From Solirubrobacterales bacterium (GTDB taxonomy: Bacteria > Actinomycetota > Thermoleophilia > Solirubrobacterales > Solirubrobacteraceae), in the NCBI GenBank assembly GCA_013696535.1, contig JACCYI010000166.1:1-5342 (forward strand): DNA of 5,342 bases. Reading direction: 5' to 3'. Below the pieces are notes generated by a model, which worked only from the letters and a program-made list of their open reading frames with translations, had not been told where the DNA came from and did no database searches. Within the stretch, counting starts at the first letter, position 1, and the number at the start of each line of letters is the position of its first letter. This document shows positions 1 through 5,129 of the stretch, in pieces. A program made the translations under genes and the position numbers.

Positions 1-147
1 CGACTCGCGGTCGACAGCGGAGCCTCCGGCGCGGGCGATCGCCGCCGCCACCCCGCCCCCGTGGCGCAGCTCCGTGTTGGCGGCATTCGCGATCGCGTCG
101 ACGTCGAGCCGCGTGATGTCCGTGTCGAGAACCTCGATCCGCGCCAT
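1..147 (-). CDS. Macro-domain protein (ADP-ribose binding/hydrolase family), 3' end outside window
   Basis: The first 49 residues are present, starting from the ATG whose complement is at 145-147; the rest lies beyond the left edge. The translation opens with a beta strand and D-I-T (residues 10-12), then V-D-A-I-A-N-A-A-N (16-24) and the glycine-rich loop H-G-G-G-V-A-A-A-I-A-R (29-39), followed by A-G-G. These are the classic N-terminal macro-domain motifs that bind ADP-ribose. The loop reads GGGVAxAI, as in the archaeal Af1521 type, and not GGGVDGAI as in E. coli YmdB, so the YmdB catalytic aspartate is absent by subclass. Family members bind ADP-ribose or remove it from proteins or O-acetyl-ADP-ribose; which activity applies here cannot be told from a fragment. 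The gene is divergent from the 222-1547 gene, and a PafBC-like box lies about 53-61 bp before its start, suggesting DNA-damage control. The family assignment is firm; the substrate is unknown. Confidence 0.85.
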   Translation of the reverse strand, partial: MARIEVLDTDITRLDVDAIANAANTELRHGGGVAAAIARAGGSAVDRES

Positions 148-221
148 GGACCAACCGTACCTGCATCGGCCACGCAAATTGCGGCGATCCGTCCGGTCGC
201 ACTGACAACCTTGCGAACCCC
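148..221. promoter_or_regulatory. Divergent intergenic region with an 11-bp inverted repeat
   Basis: These 74 bp are the only room for promoters of both the macro-domain gene and the nuclease-like gene. Besides the TTGTCAGTG box, the region holds CGCAAATTGCG at 173-183, two 5-bp arms around a central A, in a local AT-richer dip. The repeat would fall at or next to the inferred macro-domain transcription start, a position suited to an operator, although it is short enough to be chance. I see no convincing -35/-10 pair for the plus-strand gene, nor a Shine-Dalgarno sequence before its ATG at 222. That message may be leaderless or nearly so. Confidence 0.35.
200..208 (-). promoter_or_regulatory. 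Candidate PafBC (RecA-independent DNA-damage) promoter box
   Basis: On the minus strand, 208 to 200 reads TTGTCAGTG, identical to the upstream half of the actinobacterial RecA-NDp/PafBC promoter motif (TGTCRGTG, about 8 nt, then TANNNT). It points toward the macro-domain gene. A box centred near -26 would put transcription start around 178, giving a leader of about 30 nt before the ATG at 147, which is sensible geometry. The weak point is the -10: at the expected spacing the sequence is CGGATC or GGATCG, not TANNNT. From memory, the Streptomyces macro-domain gene SCO6735 was reported to have a promoter of this kind, which supports the reading. The box could still be a chance match. Confidence 0.45.
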
Positions 222-1547
222 ATGGAAGCCGCCACCCCACTCCGGCCCGCCCGCGTCACGGTCCTCACCAACCGTGTGGTGGTCGATGGGCTGATGGTGG
301 ACGACGAAACCGCGGTCGGACTCATCCGCACCCGGGCGGACGCGGGTGACGATCCGGCCCGGCTCGTGGTGGACGCGATCGAGATCGGCGCCCGCGTGCT
401 CGACCGTGAGCAGACCGGCGCCAACGCCGAGTTTGTCAAGGCGGAGTTCGAGAAGGTCTCGCGCGAGGTCGAGTCGGCGTTCACCGACAAGGCGCGCGTG
501 GTGGCGGAGTTCTTCGGTCAGAAGGTCGACGAGGTCTTCCACGCGGAGGACGGGCATCTGTCCAAGTCGCTTGATCGCCACTTCTCGGACGGCTCCTCAG
601 CCGCCGTCCAGCACCGGGTGCGCGAGGTGGTCGCCGAGGTGATGACCAAGTCGCGCGAGGATCTCGTGCGCCAGTTCTCCTCGGCCGACGCGTCCAACCC
701 GCTCGCCCAGTTCCAGCGGATGGTGCTCCACAACATGCGCCAGGGTGCCGAGCAGCAGGACGCCCACCTTCGCCGGATGCACGAGAAGATGGCGGCGCTC
801 GAGGTGCAGATCACCCGCCTGCAGACTGAGAAGGAGAAGCAGGTCGAGCTCGCGGCCGAGGTCGATCGCGGCACCGCGAAGGGCCGGACCTTCGAGGAAG
901 CGGTCTACGAGGCGCTCGACCGCATCGCCGTGGTCCAGGGAGACGACTGCGACTCGGTCGGCGACTCGAAGGGCGCCACCCGCCGCACCGGGGATGTCGT
1001 GATCGCGATCGAGGGGTGTCGGGGCCCCGCCCGAGGGCGCGTGGTGTTCGAAGCGAAGACCCAGAAGCTCACCAAGCCCAAGGCCATCGAAGAGCTCGAC
1101 CGGGCCAAGGGCGAGCGCAACGCCGACTACGCGGTGCTCGTCGTCCCCACGGAGGATCGGGTGCCGGCCAGGCTCCAGACGCTGCGTGAGTTCAACGGCG
1201 ACAAGCTCGTGGTCTGCTTTGACCCCGACGAGGATTCGACCCTGGCTCTCGAAGTGGCTTACGGGCTGGCGAGGGCCCGGGTGCTGATGGCCAAGGGCGA
1301 GTCCGATGGGGTGGATCTGGCTGCCGTGAGCGAGGCGGTGGAGCGGGCCACGGGCGCCATGGGCGAGGTCGTGCGCGTCAAGCAGCAGCTCACAGGGGCG
1401 ACCACTTCGATCGAGAATGCCCGCCGGATCGTCGATGCAATGGCCGCACAGGTCCGTGCGCAGCTCGTGCAGATCGAAGGACTGCTTCGAGCCGAGGAGC
1501 CCGGGGGACAGATCATGCTCGGGGCAGTGCTCCATCCCGGCGCCTAG
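222..1547 (+). CDS. Coiled-coil protein with PD-(D/E)XK nuclease-like domain
   Basis: This 441-residue protein has no signal peptide or membrane segment. Residues about 8-60 form a short strand/helix region, and 65-215 are almost entirely helical with coiled-coil character, rich in E, K, R and Q. A compact alpha/beta domain at about 216-335 follows: K-G-R-T-F-E-E-A-V-Y-E (220-230), T-G-D-V-V-I (256-261), V-F-E-A-K (275-279), then A-D-Y-A-V-L-V-V (301-308). The E226 / D258 / E277-x-K279 pattern is that of PD-(D/E)XK nucleases. Residues 345-425 are again helical. The layout (coiled coil, KGxxxE, D, ExK) resembles RmuC, and the core resembles DUF2130-type proteins, but I cannot place it in either family. 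RmuC usually has an N-terminal membrane anchor, which is missing here. I chose the ATG at 222 because it gives the longest reading frame; an in-frame ATG at 294 is the alternative. A DNA-related role is inference from the fold. Confidence 0.75.
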   Translation: MEAATPLRPARVTVLTNRVVVDGLMVDDETAVGLIRTRADAGDDPARLVVDAIEIGARVLDREQTGANAEFVKAEFEKVSREVESAFTDKARVVAEFFGQKVDEVFHAEDGHLSKSLDRHFSDGSSAAVQHRVREVVAEVMTKSREDLVRQFSSADASNPLAQFQRMVLHNMRQGAEQQDAHLRRMHEKMAALEVQITRLQTEKEKQVELAAEVDRGTAKGRTFEEAVYEALDRIAVVQGDDCDSVGDSKGATRRTGDVVIAIEGCRGPARGRVVFEAKTQKLTKPKAIEELDRAKGERNADYAVLVVPTEDRVPARLQTLREFNGDKLVVCFDPDEDSTLALEVAYGLARARVLMAKGESDGVDLAAVSEAVERATGAMGEVVRVKQQLTGATTSIENARRIVDAMAAQVRAQLVQIEGLLRAEEPGGQIMLGAVLHPGA

Positions 1548-1554
1548 GCGCCGG
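1537..1554. repeat. 18-bp perfect palindrome over the stop codon
   Basis: CCGGCGCCTAGGCGCCGG is a perfect 18-bp palindrome with the nuclease-like gene's TAG stop (1545-1547) at its centre. It overlaps a second palindrome, GGCGCCGGCGCC (1548-1559), and is followed by a small hairpin, CCGGG-TAG-CCCGG (1559-1571), whose 3' arm runs into the purine stretch before the Rieske gene. There is no U-tract, so this is not a classical intrinsic terminator. It could slow ribosomes or polymerase, protect mRNA ends, bind a dimeric protein, or simply reflect GC-rich composition. Confidence 0.5.
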
Positions 1555-1575
1555 CGCCCCGGGTAGCCCGGAAGG

Positions 1576-1980
1576 ATGGCGCCTCCCGTGAAGACCAAGG
1601 ATCCCATCGTTGCCCATGGCGATCAGCTCATCGCCGTTGCCGACCTCGGCCCCACTTTCGTTCGCGAAGTGCGGACCGAGAAGCACGGAACGCTCGCCGT
1701 GGGAATGGCCGAGGGTCGACCCTTCGCGGTGTCGAATGTCTGTCGTCACCAGTTCGCCAAGCTCGGACAGGGCCGCGTGGACGGCGACGGCTGTCTCGAG
1801 TGTCCGTGGCACCGAGCCCGCTACGACGTGCGCACGGGCGCGATGATCACCGGGCCGCAAGGCAAGCTCTTCGGGTTCACCCCGTACTCCAAGGCGGTCC
1901 AAGCCGTCGGAAACGTGGCGTCCAAGCTCGAATCGCATCCCGTCGTCGAACGCGACGGCGTCATCTTCCTCGCGGGGTAG
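1576..1980 (+). CDS. Small Rieske [2Fe-2S] ferredoxin-like protein
   Basis: The 134-residue soluble protein has the Rieske cluster signature C56-R-H58, 17 residues, then C76-P-W-H79, giving two cysteine and two histidine ligands for one [2Fe-2S] cluster. The flanking sequence fits the fold: beta-rich N-terminus, V-S-N-V before the first Cys, and Y-D-V-R-T-G-A after the second His. There is no membrane anchor, Tat signal or catalytic oxygenase domain. It is therefore a stand-alone cytoplasmic Rieske protein, such as the electron-transfer component of an oxygenase or reductase, with its partner not in the window. The region from about residue 95 (K-L-F-G-F-T-P-Y) to the end extends beyond the minimal domain. 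The start is uncertain: GGAAGG (1570-1575) directly abuts the ATG at 1576, while an in-frame GTG at 1588 lies 12 nt after it. It follows the nuclease-like gene by 28 bp on the same strand and may be co-transcribed; no functional link is apparent. Confidence 0.88.
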   Translation: MAPPVKTKDPIVAHGDQLIAVADLGPTFVREVRTEKHGTLAVGMAEGRPFAVSNVCRHQFAKLGQGRVDGDGCLECPWHRARYDVRTGAMITGPQGKLFGFTPYSKAVQAVGNVASKLESHPVVERDGVIFLAG

Positions 1981-2009
1981 CCATTGTCGACTCACGACAC
2001 CAGTGCGGT

Positions 2010-3191
2010 CTATGCGCGCGCGGATCGCCAGGCGTCGCGCAGCTTGACCGACGATCCGGTGCGCAGGATCGCACCGGAGTAGATCCGCGCCGCGAGAGGC
2101 ACGAGCGCGGCGGCCGACGCGGCCGTGACGGCGATCGCAGCGATGACCTGCCACGCCGGCGCTTCTCCCAGGGCTATCCGCGGCGGCATGATCATCGGCG
2201 CTGTGGTGGGTATGAACGACGAGACGGTGGCCAGCATCCCGTCGGGGTTCTGGAGCACCGCGAAGGCCACGAAGAAGGACACGAGGATCACCGTCGTCAG
2301 CGGCGTCATGGAGGACTGCAGCTCCTCCTGGCGCGGCACGATGGCGCCCGCGCAGGCGAAGGCGCAAGAGTAGAAGGCGTACCCGAGCACGAACCACACG
2401 AGCGTCAGCGCCGCCGCGAACACCAGATCACCGTCGAGGTCGATCGATCCGACCGCCGCCGCCGCGCCCAAGCCGATTGCCGCGATCGCCAGCAGCTGGG
2501 CGAAACCGAGGATCCCCAGACCGACGATCTTGCCGGCGAGGAGGTGCAAAGGGCGGATCGCGGCCAGCAGCACCTCCACGACACGGGACGCCTTCTCCTC
2601 CACGACACCTGAAGCGACCCAGAAGCAGAAGGTCAGCAGTTGGCCGTACAGGAGCAGGACGGCGGCGAAGGCGAAGCCGCTGCGCGCATCCTTGTTCGGG
2701 TCGACCTCCTCCTGGGTGCGGACCGCGAGCGGCGGGGGGTCGAGCGCCCGCACGGCGGCCGCTCCCTCGACACCCTCCTGAGACAGCGCACGCTCGCTCG
2801 CCACCCGCCGGGCGGCCCCCTGGAGGATCTGCAACAGATCCCGGTCGAGCTCCTGGAGGCTCTCGATGGAGCGGGGGGTGAGGAGGGCGTCGAGGTCCTC
2901 GTCGGCGACGGCCCGCCGGGCGGCGGCGACATCCGGGAAGCGTTTGACCTCGACCTTCGCGTCGAACTGCTTCGCGACGCGCTGAGCCGCGGCGAGCACC
3001 GGAGCGCCGGCGGCATCGGCCGCGGCGACCGTGTAGGTCTTCAGGCCGTCCCCTCCCAGCAGGGTCGGCAGCGTGGCCACCAGCAGGACGATGAGCACCG
3101 TGACACCGGTCGACGCCAGGAACGACTTCTGGCGCAGCCGCTCGGTCATCTCGCGCCTTGCGACGATCCAGATCGTCTCTCGGGCGTTCAT
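2010..3191 (-). CDS. natB: ABC-2 type transporter permease, NatB family
   Basis: This 393-residue integral membrane protein is the channel-forming partner of the adjacent ABC ATPase. It opens with the family's cytoplasmic N-terminus (I-V-A-R-R-E-M-T-E-R-L-R, 9-20) and a first membrane helix at about 25-45. A large extracytoplasmic domain (about 50-170) follows, then a cluster of helices near 172-195, 217-246, 256-285, 297-315 and 345-371. V-V-E-E-K-A-S-R-V-V-E-V-L-L-A (196-210) is the conserved cytoplasmic coupling segment of NatB/ABC2_membrane_3 permeases. Its start codon overlaps the ATPase stop in ATGA (3188-3191), so translation is probably coupled. In Bacillus NatAB exports Na+; many actinobacterial homologues have unknown substrates, so the sodium role is a family guess. 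The stop at 2010 faces the Rieske stop across 29 bp. If the ATPase gene is truly frameshifted, this permease would lack its energy source. Confidence 0.9.
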   Translation of the reverse strand: MNARETIWIVARREMTERLRQKSFLASTGVTVLIVLLVATLPTLLGGDGLKTYTVAAADAAGAPVLAAAQRVAKQFDAKVEVKRFPDVAAARRAVADEDLDALLTPRSIESLQELDRDLLQILQGAARRVASERALSQEGVEGAAAVRALDPPPLAVRTQEEVDPNKDARSGFAFAAVLLLYGQLLTFCFWVASGVVEEKASRVVEVLLAAIRPLHLLAGKIVGLGILGFAQLLAIAAIGLGAAAAVGSIDLDGDLVFAAALTLVWFVLGYAFYSCAFACAGAIVPRQEELQSSMTPLTTVILVSFFVAFAVLQNPDGMLATVSSFIPTTAPMIMPPRIALGEAPAWQVIAAIAVTAASAAALVPLAARIYSGAILRTGSSVKLRDAWRSARA

Positions 3192-4098
3192 GCGGCGACG
3201 GGCTCGTCCCGGACCGCCGTGCGGAAGAGCTGCGTGAGCGTCGGGCGCTCGAGGGAGAAGTGGGTGACCGACCCAGCCGAGCGTGCGGCGTCCAGGATCT
3301 CGTCGGCGTCGAACCCCTCAGCCACATCGAGCAGCACCTCGCCGCGAGCCGACTCGATCACCGTCGCCCGGCCGGCGAGCGCTTCAGCCCATCTCGCGTC
3401 AGCACCGGCCACGGCGACCCGGACCTGCCGGCCTTGCCGGCCGCGGTCACGCAGCTCCTCAACCGGCCCTTCGGCTACGAGTCTGCCGTCCTTGATGATC
3501 GCCACCGCCTCGCAGAGTCGCTCGACGAGCTCGAGCTGGTGGCTCGAGAAGATCACGGGCACGCCCGTCCCCGCCAGGTCACGCAGAACGGCGCTCAACA
3601 CGTCGACGCCGACCGGATCAAGGCCCGAGAACGGCTCGTCGAGCACGAGCAGCTCAGGTCCGTGCACGAGGGCGGCCGCGAGCTGAACCCGCTGTTGGTT
3701 GCCGAGCGAAAGCTCCTCGACCCGATCGCGTGCCCGTTCGGCCACCCCCAGGCGCTCGAGCCATCCGTCGGTCGCAGCCACCGCCTCGGCGGCGCTCATC
3801 CCGTGCAATCGGGCGAAGTGCACGAGCTGATCCCGGACGCGCATCTTCGGATAGAGGCCGCGCTCCTCCGGCATGTAGCCGAAGCGCCGGCGCATCCCTG
3901 TGTCGACGGGCTTTCCACGCCAGCGGACCTCTCCGCGGTCAGGCTCGAGCACCCCGAGGACGATCCGCATCGTCGTCGTCTTGCCCGCGCCGTTTGGCCC
4001 GACGAACCCAAACATCTGCCCCGGCCCGACGGTGAAGGACAGGCCGTCGAGGCCACCTTGCCCCCGTAGGCCCGCGCGAGGTCGATCAGCTCGAGCAT
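3188..4098 (-). CDS. natA: ABC transporter ATPase, NatA family, with apparent frameshift
   Basis: This is the nucleotide-binding subunit energising the permease encoded directly downstream. The intact body (275 residues from an internal ATG at 4013-4015) has Walker A G-P-N-G-A-G-K-T-T, the NatA-type Q-loop region G-Y-M-P-E-E-R-G-L-Y, signature L-S-L-G-N-Q-Q-R, Walker B L-L-V-L-D-E-P-F, an H-loop S-S-H-Q and a C-terminal DUF4162-like domain ending in H-F-S-L-E-R-P-T-L. The expected first strand and A-loop (M-L-E-L-I-D-L-A-R-A-Y-G-G) is encoded from ATG 4096-4098 but in another frame. Between them, L-D-G-L-S-F-T-V-G-P-G-Q precedes the internal Met with no start codon in that frame. Adding one base restores a normal 303-residue protein; the span of 911 bp is one short of a multiple of three. 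Error or real mutation cannot be decided here. The gene lies 49 bp after the coiled-coil gene and overlaps natB by 4 bp. Confidence 0.85.
4042..4066 (-). other. Probable single-base deletion (frameshift) in the NatA-type gene
   Basis: Reading from ATG 4098, the natural frame gives A-Y-G-G-K-V-A and then turns to nonsense. From about 4050 onward the correct reading is L-D-G-L-S-F-T-V in the other frame. One extra C where the coding strand has GTGGCCTCGAC (complement of the GG at 4051-4052) gives Y-G-G-K-V-A-L-D-G-L, the usual family pattern. One extra G in the five-G run (complement of 4061-4065) gives Y-G-G-Q-G-G-L-D-G-L, less typical but in a more error-prone homopolymer. Both restore the frame without changing the spacing. 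Confidence 0.8.
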
Positions 4099-4147
4099 TG
4101 TGTTCTCGCCCGGCCGGTCTTCGCTGGCGCTCGACCTCTGGGCGACG

Positions 4148-4612
4148 TCACCCCACTTCGGCCGGCTCGTCTTTGCCCTGCAGGCGCTCGCGCCCGCGCT
4201 GGACGGCGGCGATGAACTTCGAGAGATTGACTTCCAGGGTGTTGAGGATCTCGTCCGCGTAGTCCTCCGCGCCGAGCCGGATCTCCCGCTCGCGGGCGCG
4301 GGCGTCCTCGATGATGTCCTCGGCGGCGCGCTCAGCCTGCTTGGTGACCTCCTGCTCGGACACGAGCTCGGTCTGGCGCTCGCGCGCCTCGGTCACGATG
4401 CGCTCGGCCTCGCGCTTGGCTTCGGCGAGCATCTCCTGGCGTTCCTTGACGATCCACCGCGCCTGCTTGATCTCTTCCGGGATCGTCGCGCGCATCTGGT
4501 CGAGGATGTCGTAGATCTCCTCTTTGTCCACACGCACCGAGTCCGAGAACGGAATCGGCTTGGCGTTGTGGACGAGATCGTCCAGCTTGTCGATGAGAAC
4601 GAGAACGTCCAT
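4148..4612 (-). CDS. SepIVA/DivIVA-like coiled-coil protein
   Basis: This 154-residue, highly charged, soluble protein starts with a short conserved head: V-L-V-L-I-D-K-L-D-D-L-V (3-14), a P-I-P stretch near 19-21, then V-D-K-E-E-I-Y-D-I-L-D-Q-M (28-40) and I-P-E-E-I-K-Q-A (44-51). A continuous coiled coil follows from about 50 to 113 with repeated E-A-K-R-E-A-E / E-A-R-E-R-type heptads. It closes with G-A-E-D-Y-A-D-E (114-121) and helical V-N-L-S-K-F-I-A-A-V-Q-R-G-R (128-141). Head, coil and tail match the mycobacterial septal factor SepIVA in general pattern from memory, but that protein is about 245 residues, so the coil here is much shorter. Such proteins are often annotated as DivIVA or ATP synthase subunit b-like because of the coil. 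Being next to coaD is the usual actinobacterial setting. A role in septum or envelope organisation is inferred. It starts 19 bp after the coaD stop, with only a weak purine-rich ribosome site. Confidence 0.85.
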   Translation of the reverse strand: MDVLVLIDKLDDLVHNAKPIPFSDSVRVDKEEIYDILDQMRATIPEEIKQARWIVKERQEMLAEAKREAERIVTEARERQTELVSEQEVTKQAERAAEDIIEDARAREREIRLGAEDYADEILNTLEVNLSKFIAAVQRGRERLQGKDEPAEVG

Positions 4613-4631
4613 GATTCGGTCAGCTCTTTCT

Positions 4632-5129
4632 TCAGCGGGCGAGCGCTTCCTGCAAGCGCACCGCCACCTCTTCGGGAACCAGGTCGCGAATGTCCGCGCC
4701 GAAGGTCGCCATCTCCTTTATCCCACTCGAAGACAGGAAACTGTACTGCGGGCTCGCCATGACGAACACCGACTCGACGTCAGGCGCCAGTCTGCGGTTG
4801 AGCTGATTCATCTCGAACTCGTACTCGAAGTCCGAGATCGCACGCAGGCCCTTGACGATCGCCTTGGCCCCGCGGCGGCGCGCGTATTCGACCACGAGCG
4901 TGTCGAAGGCATCGACCGACACGTTGGGGAAGTGCTCCGTGGCTCGCTCGATGAAGCCGACGCGGTCCTCCGCGCTGAAGAGCGAGTTGTCCTTGCGGAC
5001 GGACGCATTGACCACCGCGACCACGACTTCGTCGAACATGCCCGCTGCACGCGAGATGACGTCGAGGTGCCCGTTAGTGATCGGGTCATAAGTGCCGGGG
5101 CAGACGGCGATGCGGGGATCAGGAGCCAT
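4632..5129 (-). CDS. coaD: Phosphopantetheine adenylyltransferase (PPAT)
   Basis: CoaD transfers AMP from ATP to 4'-phosphopantetheine, giving dephospho-CoA and pyrophosphate, the penultimate step of coenzyme A synthesis, in the cytoplasm. The 165-residue length is normal for the family. Visible motifs are P-G-T-Y-D-P-I-T-N-G-H (11-21), containing the T/HxGH nucleotidyltransferase signature; K46 in the substrate-binding loop; K-G-L-R-A-I-S-D-F-E-Y-E-F (93-105); N-R-R-L (111-114); and Y-S-F-L-S-S-S-G-I-K-E (129-139), corresponding to the usual ISSSxVKE nucleotide-binding motif. The variants (Y for F at 14, L-S-S-S-G-I for I-S-S-S-L-V) are conservative. The ATG at 5127-5129 lies inside the last codons of rsmD (11-bp overlap) and has no clear Shine-Dalgarno sequence, so translation probably depends on coupling to rsmD. 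All expected catalytic residues are present, and I have little doubt about this call. Confidence 0.97.
   Translation of the reverse strand: MAPDPRIAVCPGTYDPITNGHLDVISRAAGMFDEVVVAVVNASVRKDNSLFSAEDRVGFIERATEHFPNVSVDAFDTLVVEYARRRGAKAIVKGLRAISDFEYEFEMNQLNRRLAPDVESVFVMASPQYSFLSSSGIKEMATFGADIRDLVPEEVAVRLQEALAR

Noticed and set aside
29..36. Loss of the catalytic aspartate in the macro domain (GGGVA instead of GGGVD)
   Set aside because: GGGVAxAI is the normal form in Af1521-type macro domains, so this marks the subclass and is not a mutation.
597..1607. Long minus-strand open frame (336 residues) antisense to the nuclease-like gene
   Set aside because: The translation is low-complexity, rich in H, R, G, L and D, with no recognisable domain. 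The plus-strand frame has clear helical and nuclease-like structure. Long antisense frames are normal in GC-rich genes.
1981..2009. Possible terminator between the convergent genes
   Set aside because: The only inverted repeat is GTCG-(5 nt)-CGAC at 1986-1998, a 4-bp stem without a T-tract. That is too weak to call.
1513..2397. Minus-strand open frame (294 residues) across the Rieske gene and the end of natB
   Set aside because: It covers two genes with firm family motifs in other frames and crosses their convergent junction. Its arginine/alanine-rich composition looks like a shadow frame.
2640..3686. Plus-strand open frame (348 residues) opposite natB and natA
   Set aside because: It is antisense to both conserved ABC genes, and its second half is low-complexity serine/threonine/arginine sequence with no motif.
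3866..3880. Missing Q-loop glutamine in the NatA-type ATPase (G-Y-M-P-E-E-R-G-L-Y)
   Set aside because: PEERGLY is the usual sequence at this position in NatA-family ATPases, so it is not an anomaly.
4099..4147. Promoter between the coiled-coil gene and the NatA-type gene
   Set aside because: I found no -35/-10 pair in these 49 bp; co-transcription with the upstream genes is the simpler reading.
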